Positions 36,245 through 45,878 are shown, counted from the stretch's first letter. The stretch is DNA of 64,000 nt from an uncultured Gammaproteobacteria bacterium (GCA_937924335.1 CALDWW010000013.1:62001-126000), one strand, 5' to 3'. Notes: a model not told the origin generated them from the letters alone. Translations and numbers: made by a program.

Positions 36245-37390
36245 GTGCGCCTTGGCGTTCCGTACGCCCGGATCTCATTCTTCTACGCCAGCTACTTCGG
36301 GGCAATCGGAATCCTGGCTCCGTACATCGGGCTGTATCTGCGCCACCGGGGTTTCGACGCCCTGGCCATCGGCCAGTTGCTGGCGATCCTGATGGCGATG
36401 CGCATCATGACGCCGGCCCTCTGGGGCTGGCTGGCGGATGCGACTGGCCGTCGGATGACGCTCCTGCGAGTCGCTGCCATGACCGCGCCATTGTGTTTCG
36501 CGGCCGTCGCGGTCTCCAGCGACTGGTTGAGTCTGGCACTTGCATTGGCGATCTTCGGTGCCGTCTGGTCAGGGGTGCTGCCCTCCTACGAGGCCAACAC
36601 GATGAATCACCTCGGTGACCGTCCGCAGACCTACGGGAGGCTACGGATGTGGGGTTCCGCCGGTTTTATCCTGGCCGTGATCTGCGGCGGCCTGTTGTTT
36701 AGCGATGAGCGGATCGCGTGGTTTCCTGGAGTGACATTCGCTCTCCTTGTGCTCGCTGCTGTCGGGACGGCCCTTACGCCACCTGCATCCTCACAGCATC
36801 ACGAGCCCGATGGTGCCGGCCTGATCGCGCGATTGCGGACACGCGAAGTGGCCGGTCTGCTGCTGGCAGCCATCCTGCTCCAGGCCAGTTTCGGTCCTTA
36901 CCTGGCATTCTTCACGATCTATCTGCGAGACGCCGGGTACTCATCTTTGACGGCGGGATTCATGTGGGCCTGGGGCACGGCTGCCGAGATCATCGTGTTT
37001 GCCTATACTCCCCGTTTACTAGCCCGCTGGTCTCCGCACCGGCTACTGACCGCGGCGCTTGCAGTGACGAGTGTCCGTTGGGTGCTGACAGGAGTGTTCC
37101 CGGGATCATTGACGATTCTGCTTGTTGCACAGACACTGCACATGGCGAGCTTTGGCGTATTTCACGCGGTATCAGTCGTGCTCATACATCGCTACTTTGG
37201 CGGAACACTGCAGACTCGGGGTCAGGCGCTCTACAGCAGCCTCGGATTCGGAGTGGGAGGCGCACTCGGTAGCCTGTGGGCAGGGTATGCCTGGGAGTTC
37301 GGCGAGCCGGCCCATGCATGGATTTTTGCGGCGCTCGTCGCCATGGCGGCAGCGATCGTGGCCCGGGTGTCCGCGCCTCGACCTGTCTAA
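36245..37390 (+). CDS. MFS transporter (HcaT/PPP-type, MFS_1_like)
   Basis: A 381-aa inner-membrane protein with about twelve hydrophobic helices. The loop between helices 2 and 3 has WGWLADATGRRMTL, a variant of the MFS motif A. The short N-terminus FYASYFGAIGILAPYIGLYL and length match the HcaT (3-phenylpropionate permease-like) group, common next to aroC in gammaproteobacteria. The substrate cannot be told from sequence. GTG start at 36245. Confidence 0.86.
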   Translation: MRLGVPYARISFFYASYFGAIGILAPYIGLYLRHRGFDALAIGQLLAILMAMRIMTPALWGWLADATGRRMTLLRVAAMTAPLCFAAVAVSSDWLSLALALAIFGAVWSGVLPSYEANTMNHLGDRPQTYGRLRMWGSAGFILAVICGGLLFSDERIAWFPGVTFALLVLAAVGTALTPPASSQHHEPDGAGLIARLRTREVAGLLLAAILLQASFGPYLAFFTIYLRDAGYSSLTAGFMWAWGTAAEIIVFAYTPRLLARWSPHRLLTAALAVTSVRWVLTGVFPGSLTILLVAQTLHMASFGVFHAVSVVLIHRYFGGTLQTRGQALYSSLGFGVGGALGSLWAGYAWEFGEPAHAWIFAALVAMAAAIVARVSAPRPV

Positions 37391-37421
37391 CGTAACCAGT
37401 TTTGGAGCGGAATAGCGCGTT

Positions 37422-38444
37422 ATGAGTGAGGGATACTCGGTCGCCATCCTGGGTGCCACCGGACTGGTCGGTGAGGCGCTGCTTACCATTCTTGAGCAGC
37501 GGGAGTTCCCGGTTCGCGAACTCTTCCCTCTTGCCAGCGAGCGATCGGCTGGACGCAAGGTCAGGTTCCGTGATCGCGAATACACAGTGGAGGATGTCGC
37601 GGGTTTCGACTTCTCCAGGGCACAGATCGGGTTGTTTTCCGCAGGGGCGAGCGTCTCCGAGATCTATGCACCGAAAGCGGGTGATGCCGGCTGTGTCGTC
37701 ATCGACAACACCTCCAGATTTCGTCTTGAAGACGATATTCCTTTGGTGGTTCCGGAAGTCAACCCGGACGCCGTCGGCGGGTTCCGGTCAAGAAACATCA
37801 TCGCCAATCCGAACTGCTCCACGATCCAGATGGTGGTGGCTCTTGGACCGCTGCATCGGGCCGTCGGCGTCGAGCGTGTCAATGTGGCCACGTATCAGGC
37901 GGTCTCCGGTGCGGGTCGCGGTCTGGTCGAGGATCTTGCGCGGCAGACCAGCCTGCTGCTGAGCGGCAAACCACTCGGCGACATGACGACGCCAAAACAG
38001 ATCGCATTCAATCTGTTGCCACAGATCGACGTTTGGGAGAAGAACCGATACAGTCGGGAAGAGATGAAGATGGTGTGGGAGACCCGCAAGATCCTCGACG
38101 AGCCCGGGATGCTTATCAACCCAACGGCCGTTAGGGTTCCGGTGTTCTTCGGGCACAGTGAGGCGATCCATGCCGAAACCCGGGACAAGATCAGCGCTCA
38201 GGGCGCCGCTGATATCCTGAGAGCGGCGCCTGGTATCACGGTACTCGACCATTCGGATTCTGGCGGCTACCCTACGCCGGTAACGGAAGCAGCGGGCAAT
38301 GACCCGGTCTTCGTCGGCAGAATTCGTGAGGATATTTCTCATCCGCGCGGACTGGATATGTGGGTCGTCGCAGACAACGTGCGGAAGGGCGCCGCACTAA
38401 ATAGCGTGCAAATCGCTGAATTGTTGGTGAAAAGCTATCTATAA
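37422..38444 (+). CDS. asd: Aspartate-semialdehyde dehydrogenase
   Basis: Asd reduces aspartyl phosphate to aspartate semialdehyde for lysine, diaminopimelate, threonine and methionine. The 340-aa protein has the NADP motif GATGLVGEALL, the catalytic cysteine in NPNCSTIQMVVAL, SGAGRGLVEDL, and RVPVFFGHSEAIH. The NCST form and the length place it with the shorter Asd type found in Pseudomonas Asd2-like and Gram-positive enzymes. It precedes fimV as in Pseudomonas. Confidence 0.96.
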   Translation: MSEGYSVAILGATGLVGEALLTILEQREFPVRELFPLASERSAGRKVRFRDREYTVEDVAGFDFSRAQIGLFSAGASVSEIYAPKAGDAGCVVIDNTSRFRLEDDIPLVVPEVNPDAVGGFRSRNIIANPNCSTIQMVVALGPLHRAVGVERVNVATYQAVSGAGRGLVEDLARQTSLLLSGKPLGDMTTPKQIAFNLLPQIDVWEKNRYSREEMKMVWETRKILDEPGMLINPTAVRVPVFFGHSEAIHAETRDKISAQGAADILRAAPGITVLDHSDSGGYPTPVTEAAGNDPVFVGRIREDISHPRGLDMWVVADNVRKGAALNSVQIAELLVKSYL

Positions 38445-38451
38445 GCTATAG

Positions 38452-38509
38452 TTGCACCGATTTTGTAAAGAGATTTATCAGATCGTCATCGACGTGTAAG
38501 TACTAAAAT
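38452..38509 (+). promoter_or_regulatory. AT-rich promoter region for fimV
   Basis: The 121-bp gap before fimV is unusually AT-rich. TTGCAC (38452-38457) with TTATCA (38475-38480) at 17 bases, and TAAAAT (38504-38509), are candidate elements. None is strong alone. fimV is followed by several co-directional genes that could be read from here. Confidence 0.35.
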
Positions 38510-38565
38510 TCGGTCAAGATTAGAGAATCGTTTTCCGTCCCCCCGGAAGCGCTTAGGGAGTAGAG

Positions 38566-41418
38566 ATGACCTTTAGATCTCGATGGCTGGGCATCGTGGC
38601 CCTGGCTTTGGTACCGACCAGCGGCAGTTCGCTCGGGCTCGGCGACATCAAGCTCAATTCATACCTTAACGAGCGACTGGATGCCGAGATATATGTCAGT
38701 GCGGCAGGCGCAGAAGAACTGGACACGCTGCAGGTCCAGGTTGCCTCCAGGGATGTCTTTGAACGCTTCGGTGTTGAAAGGATCGGAGTCCTGGATCAGC
38801 TGACTTTTACTGTCGAGCGGCAGCCCGGAGGGGCAATCGTCCGGGTACGGTCGTCGCAGCCGGTCGTCGAGCCGTTCCTCACTTTTCTGATCGAAGCCCG
38901 ATCCAGCGGTGGAAGGCTGCTGCGTGAATACACGGTCTTGCTCGACCCGCCCATGTATCTGCCGGAACCCGACAGTCCTGAGCCGGCTCCAGCCGCTCCG
39001 ATCGCGCCGGCCCCGTCTGCCGGCGTCGTATCTCGCCCGTCAGCGCAACCCGAGGCGAGCAGACCCGCGCCGCGACCAACAGCCGGCACCTACGGTCCGG
39101 TCCGCAGGAACGAAACGCTTTGGGGCATCGCGGAGAGAGTCAGACCAGATCCGGGCATATCGGTCAATCAGGCAATGATCGCCCTCTATGAGGCAAACCC
39201 GGACGCCTTTAATGGCAATATTAATCGGCTGCGAGCCGGAGCAACCCTGAGGGTGCCGGATTACTCCGAGATGACGTTGCGGAACAACGCGCAGGCATCG
39301 GCAGAGGTCCGTCGCCAGAATAGCGACTGGCGTTCCGACAAGGCCCCGGCACCGAGTGCATTGCCTGCGGTTTCCCAGGCGGAAGAAACACGGCTCGAAC
39401 TCGTGCCACCCGCTCGCGAACCAGCCGCCGGTGCAGCACCGGGTGCGTCTGCTGATTCTGCTGTCCCAACGGAGTACAGGGCCGAGCAGGAAGCTTTGAA
39501 CGAAGAGCTGCTTGCTGCCGTTCAGTCATTGCGCCGCGAACTCGAGGACACTCGCCAGCTTATCGGCCTGAAAGATGAAGAAATAGCCGCTCTGCAGGAT
39601 CGCCTGTCCGGTCTCGAAGCCGGCCGTGAACCCTTGGTAGCGGGGGCTGTCGGCGAGCCGGAAGCCACTGAACCGGGGATGGCTCCGGATGCGCCTCCCC
39701 AGGCAGATGAGCCCGCCGTGGCCCAGACTGAAGCTGAAAGCGAGCCGGCAGCAACAGAAGCTGCGGCCCCCCCGCCTGCGGCCCAGCTTGGCTCCCAGGA
39801 CGATGAACAAGGCGGTCTGTTCTCATCGCTGTGGACCTGGTTAGTCGTTATTGCAGTGATTCTCGCGGGCTTCTTCTATGTTCGAAGCCGTCGCGAGGAG
39901 GAGTCCGAGGTTCCGTACGAGAGTTGGGCTTCCGCGACCGCGGCGGGTGGCGCTGCTGAGACGGCCACAGCTGCAGCGGTTGCATCCGCTCCTGGAATCC
40001 AGGTCGATGAGGTTGAGGAAGCCTCCGATGATGAGAGCGCCGTCGCGACGGGCTCGGAAACCGAAGCTGAGACCGAACCGGAAGTCGATGTGGCGCCAAA
40101 ACCGTCGCCTGAGCCGGCCGAACACCGCCCGCCTGCGGCGACTGGTGAGTATGCCTACCCGTTCGAGGACACGATCGCAGGCGCGACCGGCATCAATCTC
40201 GAGCAGTCCGATCCTCTCGCGGAAGCCGATTTCCACATGGCCTACGGTCTGTACGATCAGGCAGCTGACCTGGTCGGCAAGGCGATCGAGCGCGATCCGG
40301 ATCGTTCCGATCTGCGTCTCAAGCTGCTGGACATCCTTTTCGTCTGGGGCAAACAGGAAGAGTTCCTTGCTGAGGCCAAGGATCTCCGCACTCGCCTTGA
40401 TGGGGCCGATTCCAGTGAGTGGGAGCGCGTGGCGATTATGGGTCGTCAGATCTGCCCGGATGAGACGATATTCGGCACTGAGGGTGGCGCGGATGCAGTG
40501 GAGTCGGCCGGGGATAGCGGACCGGCCGGGGACGACAGCGACGTGGATTTTGCCGTTGGCGAGGAGAAGTCGGCTTCGGAGTCGGATTCGCTTGACTTCG
40601 ATCTGAGCGCGACCGGCGAGGTTCCGGGCCTTGATGAGGCCGAGGCAGGCGGTCCGGAGGCCACTGCCGAACTGGAGATCGAGGACCTGGGTCTGAACAT
40701 CGATCTGGACGAGCTCAGCGGCGAGCATCTGGCTGAACCGGAATTGCAGGAGACTTCCGAGACGGAGGAGCTGGAGCGGTCGGCGGCGGACGAGACGGTT
40801 GAAGATACCTCTGCAACGGAAATGCTTGACAAGGCGAACGTAGACGAACAGCCCGAGGAAACCGGGCTGACGGAAGTGCTGAATAGAGTGGAAGAGGCTG
40901 CGGATGACGAAACTGCTGTGGCCAGTGCAGAAGATCTGGATCTCATGAGCCTGGATTCGGAGGGCGAGACCAAGGAATTGCCTGCGCTGGATGTCGTTTC
41001 CGGCGACGAAGAGACCGTCGAAGTGGCGCCATTGTCGGAGGAAGATCTGAATCTCGAGGACCTGACCGCCGAGACGGAAGCCGATCTCGACAAGACTGCG
41101 GAGATACCCATCGCGGGCCAGGGGCCGGATGGAGAAACGCTGATCGAGGAGATCTTCGGTGAGGAGGATGAGACCAAAATCGCATCTTCTGAAGAGATGC
41201 TGACCGAGATCTCGGACTCGGATGCCACACAGGAAATGCCACAGATCAAACCATCGGACGTGACCCTGAGCGAAGTGGGCACCAAGCTGGATCTTGCCCG
41301 GGCCTACATCGACATGGGCGATCCGGATGGGGCGAAGAGCATTCTCGAAGAGGTTATCGAGGAGGGCGATGACGCTCAGAAGAAGGAAGCCCGGCAGCTG
41401 ATCGACGGGCTGGAATAA
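38566..41418 (+). CDS. fimV: FimV/HubP family polar protein
   Basis: FimV is an inner-membrane, peptidoglycan-binding hub for type IV pili, cell poles and chemotaxis. The 950-aa protein has a signal peptide (1-22), the FimV N-domain (to about 130, LGDIKLNSYLNERLDAEI), a Pro/Ala linker, a LysM domain (about 173-231), a coiled coil (about 305-352), one membrane helix (about 417-440), a long acidic Asp/Glu/Ala-rich cytoplasmic region (about 450-890) with a TPR-like patch near 550-610, and the C-terminal FimV domain (about 898-950, LDLARAYIDMGDPDGAKSIL). The location between asd and truA matches Pseudomonas. It is a natural partner of the FimX-like protein in the window. Confidence 0.93.
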   Translation: MTFRSRWLGIVALALVPTSGSSLGLGDIKLNSYLNERLDAEIYVSAAGAEELDTLQVQVASRDVFERFGVERIGVLDQLTFTVERQPGGAIVRVRSSQPVVEPFLTFLIEARSSGGRLLREYTVLLDPPMYLPEPDSPEPAPAAPIAPAPSAGVVSRPSAQPEASRPAPRPTAGTYGPVRRNETLWGIAERVRPDPGISVNQAMIALYEANPDAFNGNINRLRAGATLRVPDYSEMTLRNNAQASAEVRRQNSDWRSDKAPAPSALPAVSQAEETRLELVPPAREPAAGAAPGASADSAVPTEYRAEQEALNEELLAAVQSLRRELEDTRQLIGLKDEEIAALQDRLSGLEAGREPLVAGAVGEPEATEPGMAPDAPPQADEPAVAQTEAESEPAATEAAAPPPAAQLGSQDDEQGGLFSSLWTWLVVIAVILAGFFYVRSRREEESEVPYESWASATAAGGAAETATAAAVASAPGIQVDEVEEASDDESAVATGSETEAETEPEVDVAPKPSPEPAEHRPPAATGEYAYPFEDTIAGATGINLEQSDPLAEADFHMAYGLYDQAADLVGKAIERDPDRSDLRLKLLDILFVWGKQEEFLAEAKDLRTRLDGADSSEWERVAIMGRQICPDETIFGTEGGADAVESAGDSGPAGDDSDVDFAVGEEKSASESDSLDFDLSATGEVPGLDEAEAGGPEATAELEIEDLGLNIDLDELSGEHLAEPELQETSETEELERSAADETVEDTSATEMLDKANVDEQPEETGLTEVLNRVEEAADDETAVASAEDLDLMSLDSEGETKELPALDVVSGDEETVEVAPLSEEDLNLEDLTAETEADLDKTAEIPIAGQGPDGETLIEEIFGEEDETKIASSEEMLTEISDSDATQEMPQIKPSDVTLSEVGTKLDLARAYIDMGDPDGAKSILEEVIEEGDDAQKKEARQLIDGLE

Positions 41419-41425
41419 TTGGGCG

Positions 41426-41446
41426 GCGGCGTCCCCGGGACGCCGC
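41426..41446 (+). terminator. Hairpin after fimV
   Basis: GCGGCGTCCC and its exact complement flank a single C (41426-41435 and 41437-41446), which would fold as an 8-bp stem with a 5-base loop. No T-run follows. It begins eight bases after the fimV stop and ends 17 bases before the next start, so it may reduce read-through or hinder translation of the next gene. Confidence 0.5.
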
Positions 41447-41463
41447 GCAACAGGCATGGTCAG

Positions 41464-42138
41464 ATGCGATTTCCACCTGTATTCAGGCTAATCGCACTCA
41501 TCGCGCTGGGCAGTGTCGTATTTCGTTATGGTCTGCTCGACCAGTTCTTGGTCTTGGCGATGCTGTGCGGCATCGCCGTTCGCCGTGGCAGGGAATCCCT
41601 GGACCTAGTCTGGCGCGCACTGCGCCGGATTCGCTGGTTGTTACTGTCCCTCGCCATCATTTACCTGCTTGTGGCGCCCGAACCCGAAGTGTCGGGCATC
41701 GCGTTCCTGCCAGCCTGGTCTGACATCGAACTCGCGCTCAGGCGCGCCGGCGTGCTCGTACTGCTGGTTACGGCTGTCGAATTGATGCGCCAGACGACTC
41801 CCGCGCCTGAAATCGCGGGTGGAATAGCGGTGCTATTGGGGCCCTTGAGCGTGCTGGGACTTGATACGGGGAGGCTGTCACGCAGGATTGCGTTGACGCT
41901 CGACGCGGTGCCGCGCACCGCGGAGTTGGTCACAGATGCCGCGGGCAAGGCTGGCATTCGTGGGCGTGACTTCGGGGGCTGGGCCAGAGCGGCGGCCGAA
42001 CTGGTCAGCGACATCGAGGATGGGGCGGAGCGGAGTCCTGCTCACGCGGAACTGCCGAAACAGCCGACGCCAGATATCACGGACTGGTTGATTCTGGGTT
42101 TCGTCCTGTTGTTTCTCCTCGGCTTGTTGCGATTCTAG
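41464..42138 (+). CDS. EcfT/CbiQ-like membrane protein
   Basis: A 224-aa membrane protein with hydrophobic segments near 9-35, 57-70, 93-107, 118-132 and 207-222. The central region (PAWSDIELALRRAGVLVL, GPLSVLGLDTGRLSRRIALTLDAVP, then AGIRGRDF) resembles the T component of energy-coupling-factor transporters, where a coupling helix carries an A-RG motif. No ABC ATPase or S component is adjacent, so a transport role is uncertain. Start ATG 41464; a TTG at 41419 is less likely. It lies between fimV and truA with 2 bp to truA. Confidence 0.6.
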   Translation: MRFPPVFRLIALIALGSVVFRYGLLDQFLVLAMLCGIAVRRGRESLDLVWRALRRIRWLLLSLAIIYLLVAPEPEVSGIAFLPAWSDIELALRRAGVLVLLVTAVELMRQTTPAPEIAGGIAVLLGPLSVLGLDTGRLSRRIALTLDAVPRTAELVTDAAGKAGIRGRDFGGWARAAAELVSDIEDGAERSPAHAELPKQPTPDITDWLILGFVLLFLLGLLRF

Positions 42139-42140
42139 TC

Positions 42141-42923
42141 ATGCGTCTGGTCCTCGGCCTGGAGTACGACGGCACCCGGTTCTGTGGCTGGCAATCGCAA
42201 CAGAATGGACGCAGCGTCCAGCAAACCCTGGAGAGTGCCATCTCCACTGTTGCGGACCATCCCGTCTCAGTTGTGTGTGCCGGTCGTACCGATACGGGTG
42301 TCCACGCACTGGGCCAGGTCGTGCACTTCGACACCGACGCTGATCGCCCTGAACGTGCCTGGACAATCGGGGTCAACTCGAATCTCCCCGCTGACGTATC
42401 AGTTCGCTGGGTCGCCCAAGGGGAGGAGGACTTCCATGCGCGATTCTCAGCGCTCTCCCGGACTTATCGGTATGTTATCCACAATGCGACAAGTCGGTCG
42501 GCCCTGCTCGCCAATCGCGCATGGTGGCACCATCGCCGCCTGCAGACGGATCGAATGCAGGCGGCCGCGAGGTTCCTGATCGGCGAGCATGACTTCTCAT
42601 CGCTTCGGGCTGCGGAGTGCCAATCCAGGTCCCCCATCCGAACCATGCGGCGAGTCGACATCGACCGGTCTGGAGACATCGTCTGGATCGAAGTAGAGGC
42701 CAATGCGTTTCTCCATCACATGGTGCGCAATATAGCGGGCACCCTCGTCCGTGTCGGTCGGCAGGATGCCGAGCCGGAGTGGGTTGCACAAGTGCTGGCA
42801 AGCCGGGATCGGAAGGTGGCTGGCATGACCGCGCCGGCCTGCGGCCTCTACTTCCTGCGGGTTGACTACGGCGGGGGGCTGGAGACGCCCATCTCTGATA
42901 CAGCAGCCGTGCCTGCCGGCTGA
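42141..42923 (+). CDS. truA: tRNA pseudouridine(38-40) synthase
   Basis: TruA modifies uridines 38-40 in the anticodon arm. The 260-aa product has LEYDGTRFCGWQSQ, the catalytic aspartate in GRTDTGVHALGQV, FHARFSALSRTYRYVI and FLHHMVRNIAGTLVRVG. In many gammaproteobacteria trpF follows truA; here accD follows directly after 80 bp. Confidence 0.97.
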   Translation: MRLVLGLEYDGTRFCGWQSQQNGRSVQQTLESAISTVADHPVSVVCAGRTDTGVHALGQVVHFDTDADRPERAWTIGVNSNLPADVSVRWVAQGEEDFHARFSALSRTYRYVIHNATSRSALLANRAWWHHRRLQTDRMQAAARFLIGEHDFSSLRAAECQSRSPIRTMRRVDIDRSGDIVWIEVEANAFLHHMVRNIAGTLVRVGRQDAEPEWVAQVLASRDRKVAGMTAPACGLYFLRVDYGGGLETPISDTAAVPAG

Positions 42924-43003
42924 CCGGATTTCCAGCGATTGCGCTATGATGCTAGCCGCGGCTTAGGTTGTTTGCGACAGTCGGCAAGGGGTACGAGAGG
43001 CAA

Positions 43004-43870
43004 ATGAACTGGTTCGACAAATTGATGCCCTCACGTATCAAGACCCAGCGTCGCAGGCGGTCGGTACCCGAGGGAATCTGGAGCAAGTGCGCGGAGTGCG
43101 GATCTGTTCTCTACCGGGCCGAGGTTGAGCGAAATTCCTATGTCTGCCCGAAATGCGATTATCACATGCGGGTCGATGCCCGCACCCGGCTCAGTATGTT
43201 CTTCGACGAAGGCAGTGGGACCGAAATCGGAGAACGCCTGGCGCCCGAGGACCCGCTTCGATTCAAGGACAGCCGGCGGTACCGTGATCGGCTGACACAG
43301 GCCCAGAAAGAAACTGGAGAGAAAGACGCATTCGTGGCGATGAGCGGCGAGTTGTTCGGCATGCCGGTCGTCGCTTGCGCCTTCGAGTTCCGATTCATGG
43401 GCGGATCGATGGGTTCCGTGGCGGGGGAGCGTTTTGCGCGAGCAGGCAACCTGGCCCTGTCACGTCGGATCCCGCTTGTCTGCTTTTCCGCGAGTGGCGG
43501 TGCACGCATGCAGGAGGCCTTGTTCTCACTCATGCAGATGTCGAAGACAAGCGCGATTCTGGCCAAATTGTCCGCCGCCGGTGTCCCTTATGTGTCTGTC
43601 CTGACAGACCCGACAACCGGGGGCGTCTCTGCGAGCCTCGCCATGTTGGGAGACTTGAACGTAGCGGAACCCAAGGCGCTGATCGGATTCGCCGGGCCCA
43701 GGGTCATTCAGCAGACGGTTGGCGAGACACTTCCGGAAGGGTTCCAGCGCAGCGAGTTCCTGGTCGAGCATGGAGCCCTCGACATGATCATCGACCGCCG
43801 GGAGATGCGAGAGCGGCTCGCGTCCCTTTTGGCGATCCTTACAAGACAATCGCATCCCATCGGCGACTGA
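43004..43870 (+). CDS. accD: Acetyl-CoA carboxylase carboxyltransferase subunit beta
   Basis: AccD forms the carboxyltransferase of acetyl-CoA carboxylase with AccA, making malonyl-CoA for fatty acids. From the ATG at 43004 the protein is 288 aa, begins [12 protein letters not shown], and has the Cys4 zinc ribbon (C29, C32, C48, C51) and the crotonase-fold segments [29 protein letters not shown] and [23 protein letters not shown] -10-like element (42945-42950) precedes it. accD-folC-SPOR is a conserved order. Confidence 0.97.
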   Translation: MNWFDKLMPSRIKTQRRRRSVPEGIWSKCAECGSVLYRAEVERNSYVCPKCDYHMRVDARTRLSMFFDEGSGTEIGERLAPEDPLRFKDSRRYRDRLTQAQKETGEKDAFVAMSGELFGMPVVACAFEFRFMGGSMGSVAGERFARAGNLALSRRIPLVCFSASGGARMQEALFSLMQMSKTSAILAKLSAAGVPYVSVLTDPTTGGVSASLAMLGDLNVAEPKALIGFAGPRVIQQTVGETLPEGFQRSEFLVEHGALDMIIDRREMRERLASLLAILTRQSHPIGD

Positions 43871-43878
43871 TCTCTTCG

Positions 43879-45177
43879 ATGAGCCCCAGAGACCTTCAGA
43901 GCTGGCTCCGCTGGCAGGAGTCCCTGCATCCGCGTGACATCGAACTGGGACTCGCGAGGCTGAGGCCGGTCTACTCCAGAATGCCGGGCCTGGCAGAGGG
44001 CAGCCGGGTGATTTCGGTCGCCGGCACGAATGGCAAGGGCACATGCGTGGCGGTCATCGAGGCTGTTGCCATCGCCGCCGGGCAACGGGTGGTCGCCTAT
44101 ACGTCTCCCCATCTCTATCGCTACAACGAACGTGTCCGCGTTGGCGGTCAACCTGTCGATGATGACCGACTTGTTCGCGCATTCGAGGCCGTGGAACGGG
44201 CGCGACGTGGGACGCCGCTGACTTACTTCGAGTTCGGCACACTGGCGGCGCTGGAGATATGTGCCGCCGAGTCACCTGATCTGGTCGTCCTGGAAGTGGG
44301 CATGGGCGGTCGCCTCGACGCCGTCAATATCGTGGACGCGGACGTGGCCGTCATCACGAGCATAGGCCTTGACCACCAGGCTTGGCTCGGATTTGACCGT
44401 GAGTCCATCGGTACCGAGAAAGCCGGGATCATGCGATCGACACGCGCGGTCGTGATCGGTGATCCCGACCCGCCCTTGTCCCTCTTGTGTCGCGCCGAAG
44501 AGCTCGGCGCGCCGACCTTTTCGTACCAGAAGCAGTGGCGGATACAGCAGCACCCGGACGTATGGCACCTGTCGGGTGTTGACGGCGGGATCAAGTCGCT
44601 ACCCTACGGCCCATTGCGCGGCGTGCTGGTCAGAAATGCCGGCTGCGCCCTCCAGGCACTGGCGTTGACCGGTCCCGATATGCTCGGATCGGAGACCCAG
44701 GTCAGGCGCGCCATCGACCAGCTCGAGCTGCCCGGAAGGATGCAGATCATTCCTGGCGAGATCGAGTGGATCGTCGATCTGGCGCACAACCCTGATGGTG
44801 CCGCCGCGCTTGCGACTACTCTGTCCCAACGGCCCGCAGCGGGTTCCTCCAGAGCAGTTTTCGGAATGCTGGCCGACAAGGACATTGGCGGCCTGGTGAA
44901 GGAACTGGGGCCTATTGTCGACCAGTGGTACCTGACCGGAATCCAGGATGGCCGGGGAACATCAGTCGATGAGATAGCCGCCCAGGTCGCGGCGGCGGGT
45001 GCCCGACGGATAGAGGTCTGTCAGACGGTCGAACAGGCATGCCAGAGGGCGTACTCCGATTCCACCGCCGGTGATCGGGTCATCGCATTTGGTTCATTCC
45101 ATATTGTCGGTCCGGCTCTCGAGTGGCTTGCGGTATACTCGCCGGCGAGCGGGCGGGGTGGCGATCAACCCGGATGA
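43879..45177 (+). CDS. folC: Bifunctional folylpolyglutamate synthase / dihydrofolate synthase
   Basis: FolC adds glutamate to dihydropteroate and to folates. The 432-aa Mur-ligase-type enzyme has the ATP loop SVAGTNGKGTCVAVIE, TSPHLYRYNERVRV, LEVGMGGRLDAVNIV, SIGLDHQAWLG and the late HNPDGAAALA. It overlaps the SPOR gene by four bases if that starts at 45174. Works downstream of FolE2 in folate synthesis. Confidence 0.96.
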   Translation: MSPRDLQSWLRWQESLHPRDIELGLARLRPVYSRMPGLAEGSRVISVAGTNGKGTCVAVIEAVAIAAGQRVVAYTSPHLYRYNERVRVGGQPVDDDRLVRAFEAVERARRGTPLTYFEFGTLAALEICAAESPDLVVLEVGMGGRLDAVNIVDADVAVITSIGLDHQAWLGFDRESIGTEKAGIMRSTRAVVIGDPDPPLSLLCRAEELGAPTFSYQKQWRIQQHPDVWHLSGVDGGIKSLPYGPLRGVLVRNAGCALQALALTGPDMLGSETQVRRAIDQLELPGRMQIIPGEIEWIVDLAHNPDGAAALATTLSQRPAAGSSRAVFGMLADKDIGGLVKELGPIVDQWYLTGIQDGRGTSVDEIAAQVAAAGARRIEVCQTVEQACQRAYSDSTAGDRVIAFGSFHIVGPALEWLAVYSPASGRGGDQPG

Positions 45178-45821
45178 AAACAATGGACCAGCAACTCAAG
45201 GAACGACTGGTAGGAGCCAGCGTTCTGGTGTTAGTCGGCATTCTCGTGATCCCCGTTCTGCTGGACGGTCCTCCACCTGATCAACCCGTCGCAGTCGGCC
45301 TGGAGTTACCGGCCGCCGATGGCGACCAGCGGAGTCACACGATACGGCTCGATGTACCCGCGCGCCGGCCCGCCACACCGGCCTCCGGCACTATCACCCG
45401 GGTTTCCGAACCGCCTGAAGCAGAGAATGGCCAACCCCGACCGCAGCCCGAGACCAGGAAGGAAGAACCCGAAAAACCAGTACAGTCGGCGGTGGCGCAG
45501 CCTGAAGGGAAGACGTCCGTGGAGAGTGCATCGCCTCGAAGCAACACGAAGCCGGCGGCTCCACGATCCGCCCAGGCGCCGTCTTCCGGGGGCTGGGTTG
45601 TCCAGGTGGGCAGTTTCTCGAACAAGGTCAATGCGACCAGGCTGGCGGATTCACTGCGCAAGAAGGGGTTCGACGTCTTTGTGTCACAGACGGACGGTGG
45701 CTCGGCCCTGATGCACAGAGTTCGCGTCGGGCCCGTAGGAGACAAGCCGGCTGCCAAGGTTCTGGCTGACAGCCTGGCCGAGAGCGGCCAGGCCGGCCGC
45801 GTCATTCCAAACGAGGATTGA
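45174..45821 (+). CDS. dedD: SPOR domain protein (DedD-like)
   Basis: A 215-aa inner-membrane protein: short cytoplasmic tail (LKERLVGASV), one membrane helix (about 13-29, VLVLVGILVIPVLLDG), a Pro/Glu-rich periplasmic linker and a C-terminal SPOR domain (about 138-212, GGWVVQVGSFSNKVNATRLADSL) that binds denuded glycan at the division septum. This is the DedD arrangement and position (folC-dedD-cvpA-purF). The ATG at 45174 overlaps the folC stop; ATG 45183 is an alternative. Confidence 0.9.
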   Translation: MKTMDQQLKERLVGASVLVLVGILVIPVLLDGPPPDQPVAVGLELPAADGDQRSHTIRLDVPARRPATPASGTITRVSEPPEAENGQPRPQPETRKEEPEKPVQSAVAQPEGKTSVESASPRSNTKPAAPRSAQAPSSGGWVVQVGSFSNKVNATRLADSLRKKGFDVFVSQTDGGSALMHRVRVGPVGDKPAAKVLADSLAESGQAGRVIPNED

Positions 45822-45878
45822 TAAGCCCGCAAGTCGGCCGCATCTGGTAAACTCTGCCCGCCCTTGCCGCGGTGTCCA

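Noticed and set aside
40446-41285. A second long, serine-rich minus-strand frame inside fimV
   Set aside because: Also an antisense effect of the acidic FimV repeat region; composition is artificial and there is no ribosome site.
39841-41457. A 538-codon open frame on the minus strand across fimV
   Set aside because: It is antisense to the acidic, Glu/Asp-rich part of FimV, where GAA/GAG/GAT codons leave few stops on the other strand. It shows no family features and fimV is clear.
42968-43003. An upstream GTG/TTG-type extension of accD
   Set aside because: Family start MNWFDKLMP at 43004 fits, and the extension has no counterpart.
43375-43878. A long in-frame extension of folC into accD
   Set aside because: It runs through accD in another frame; the FolC family start at 43879 fits.
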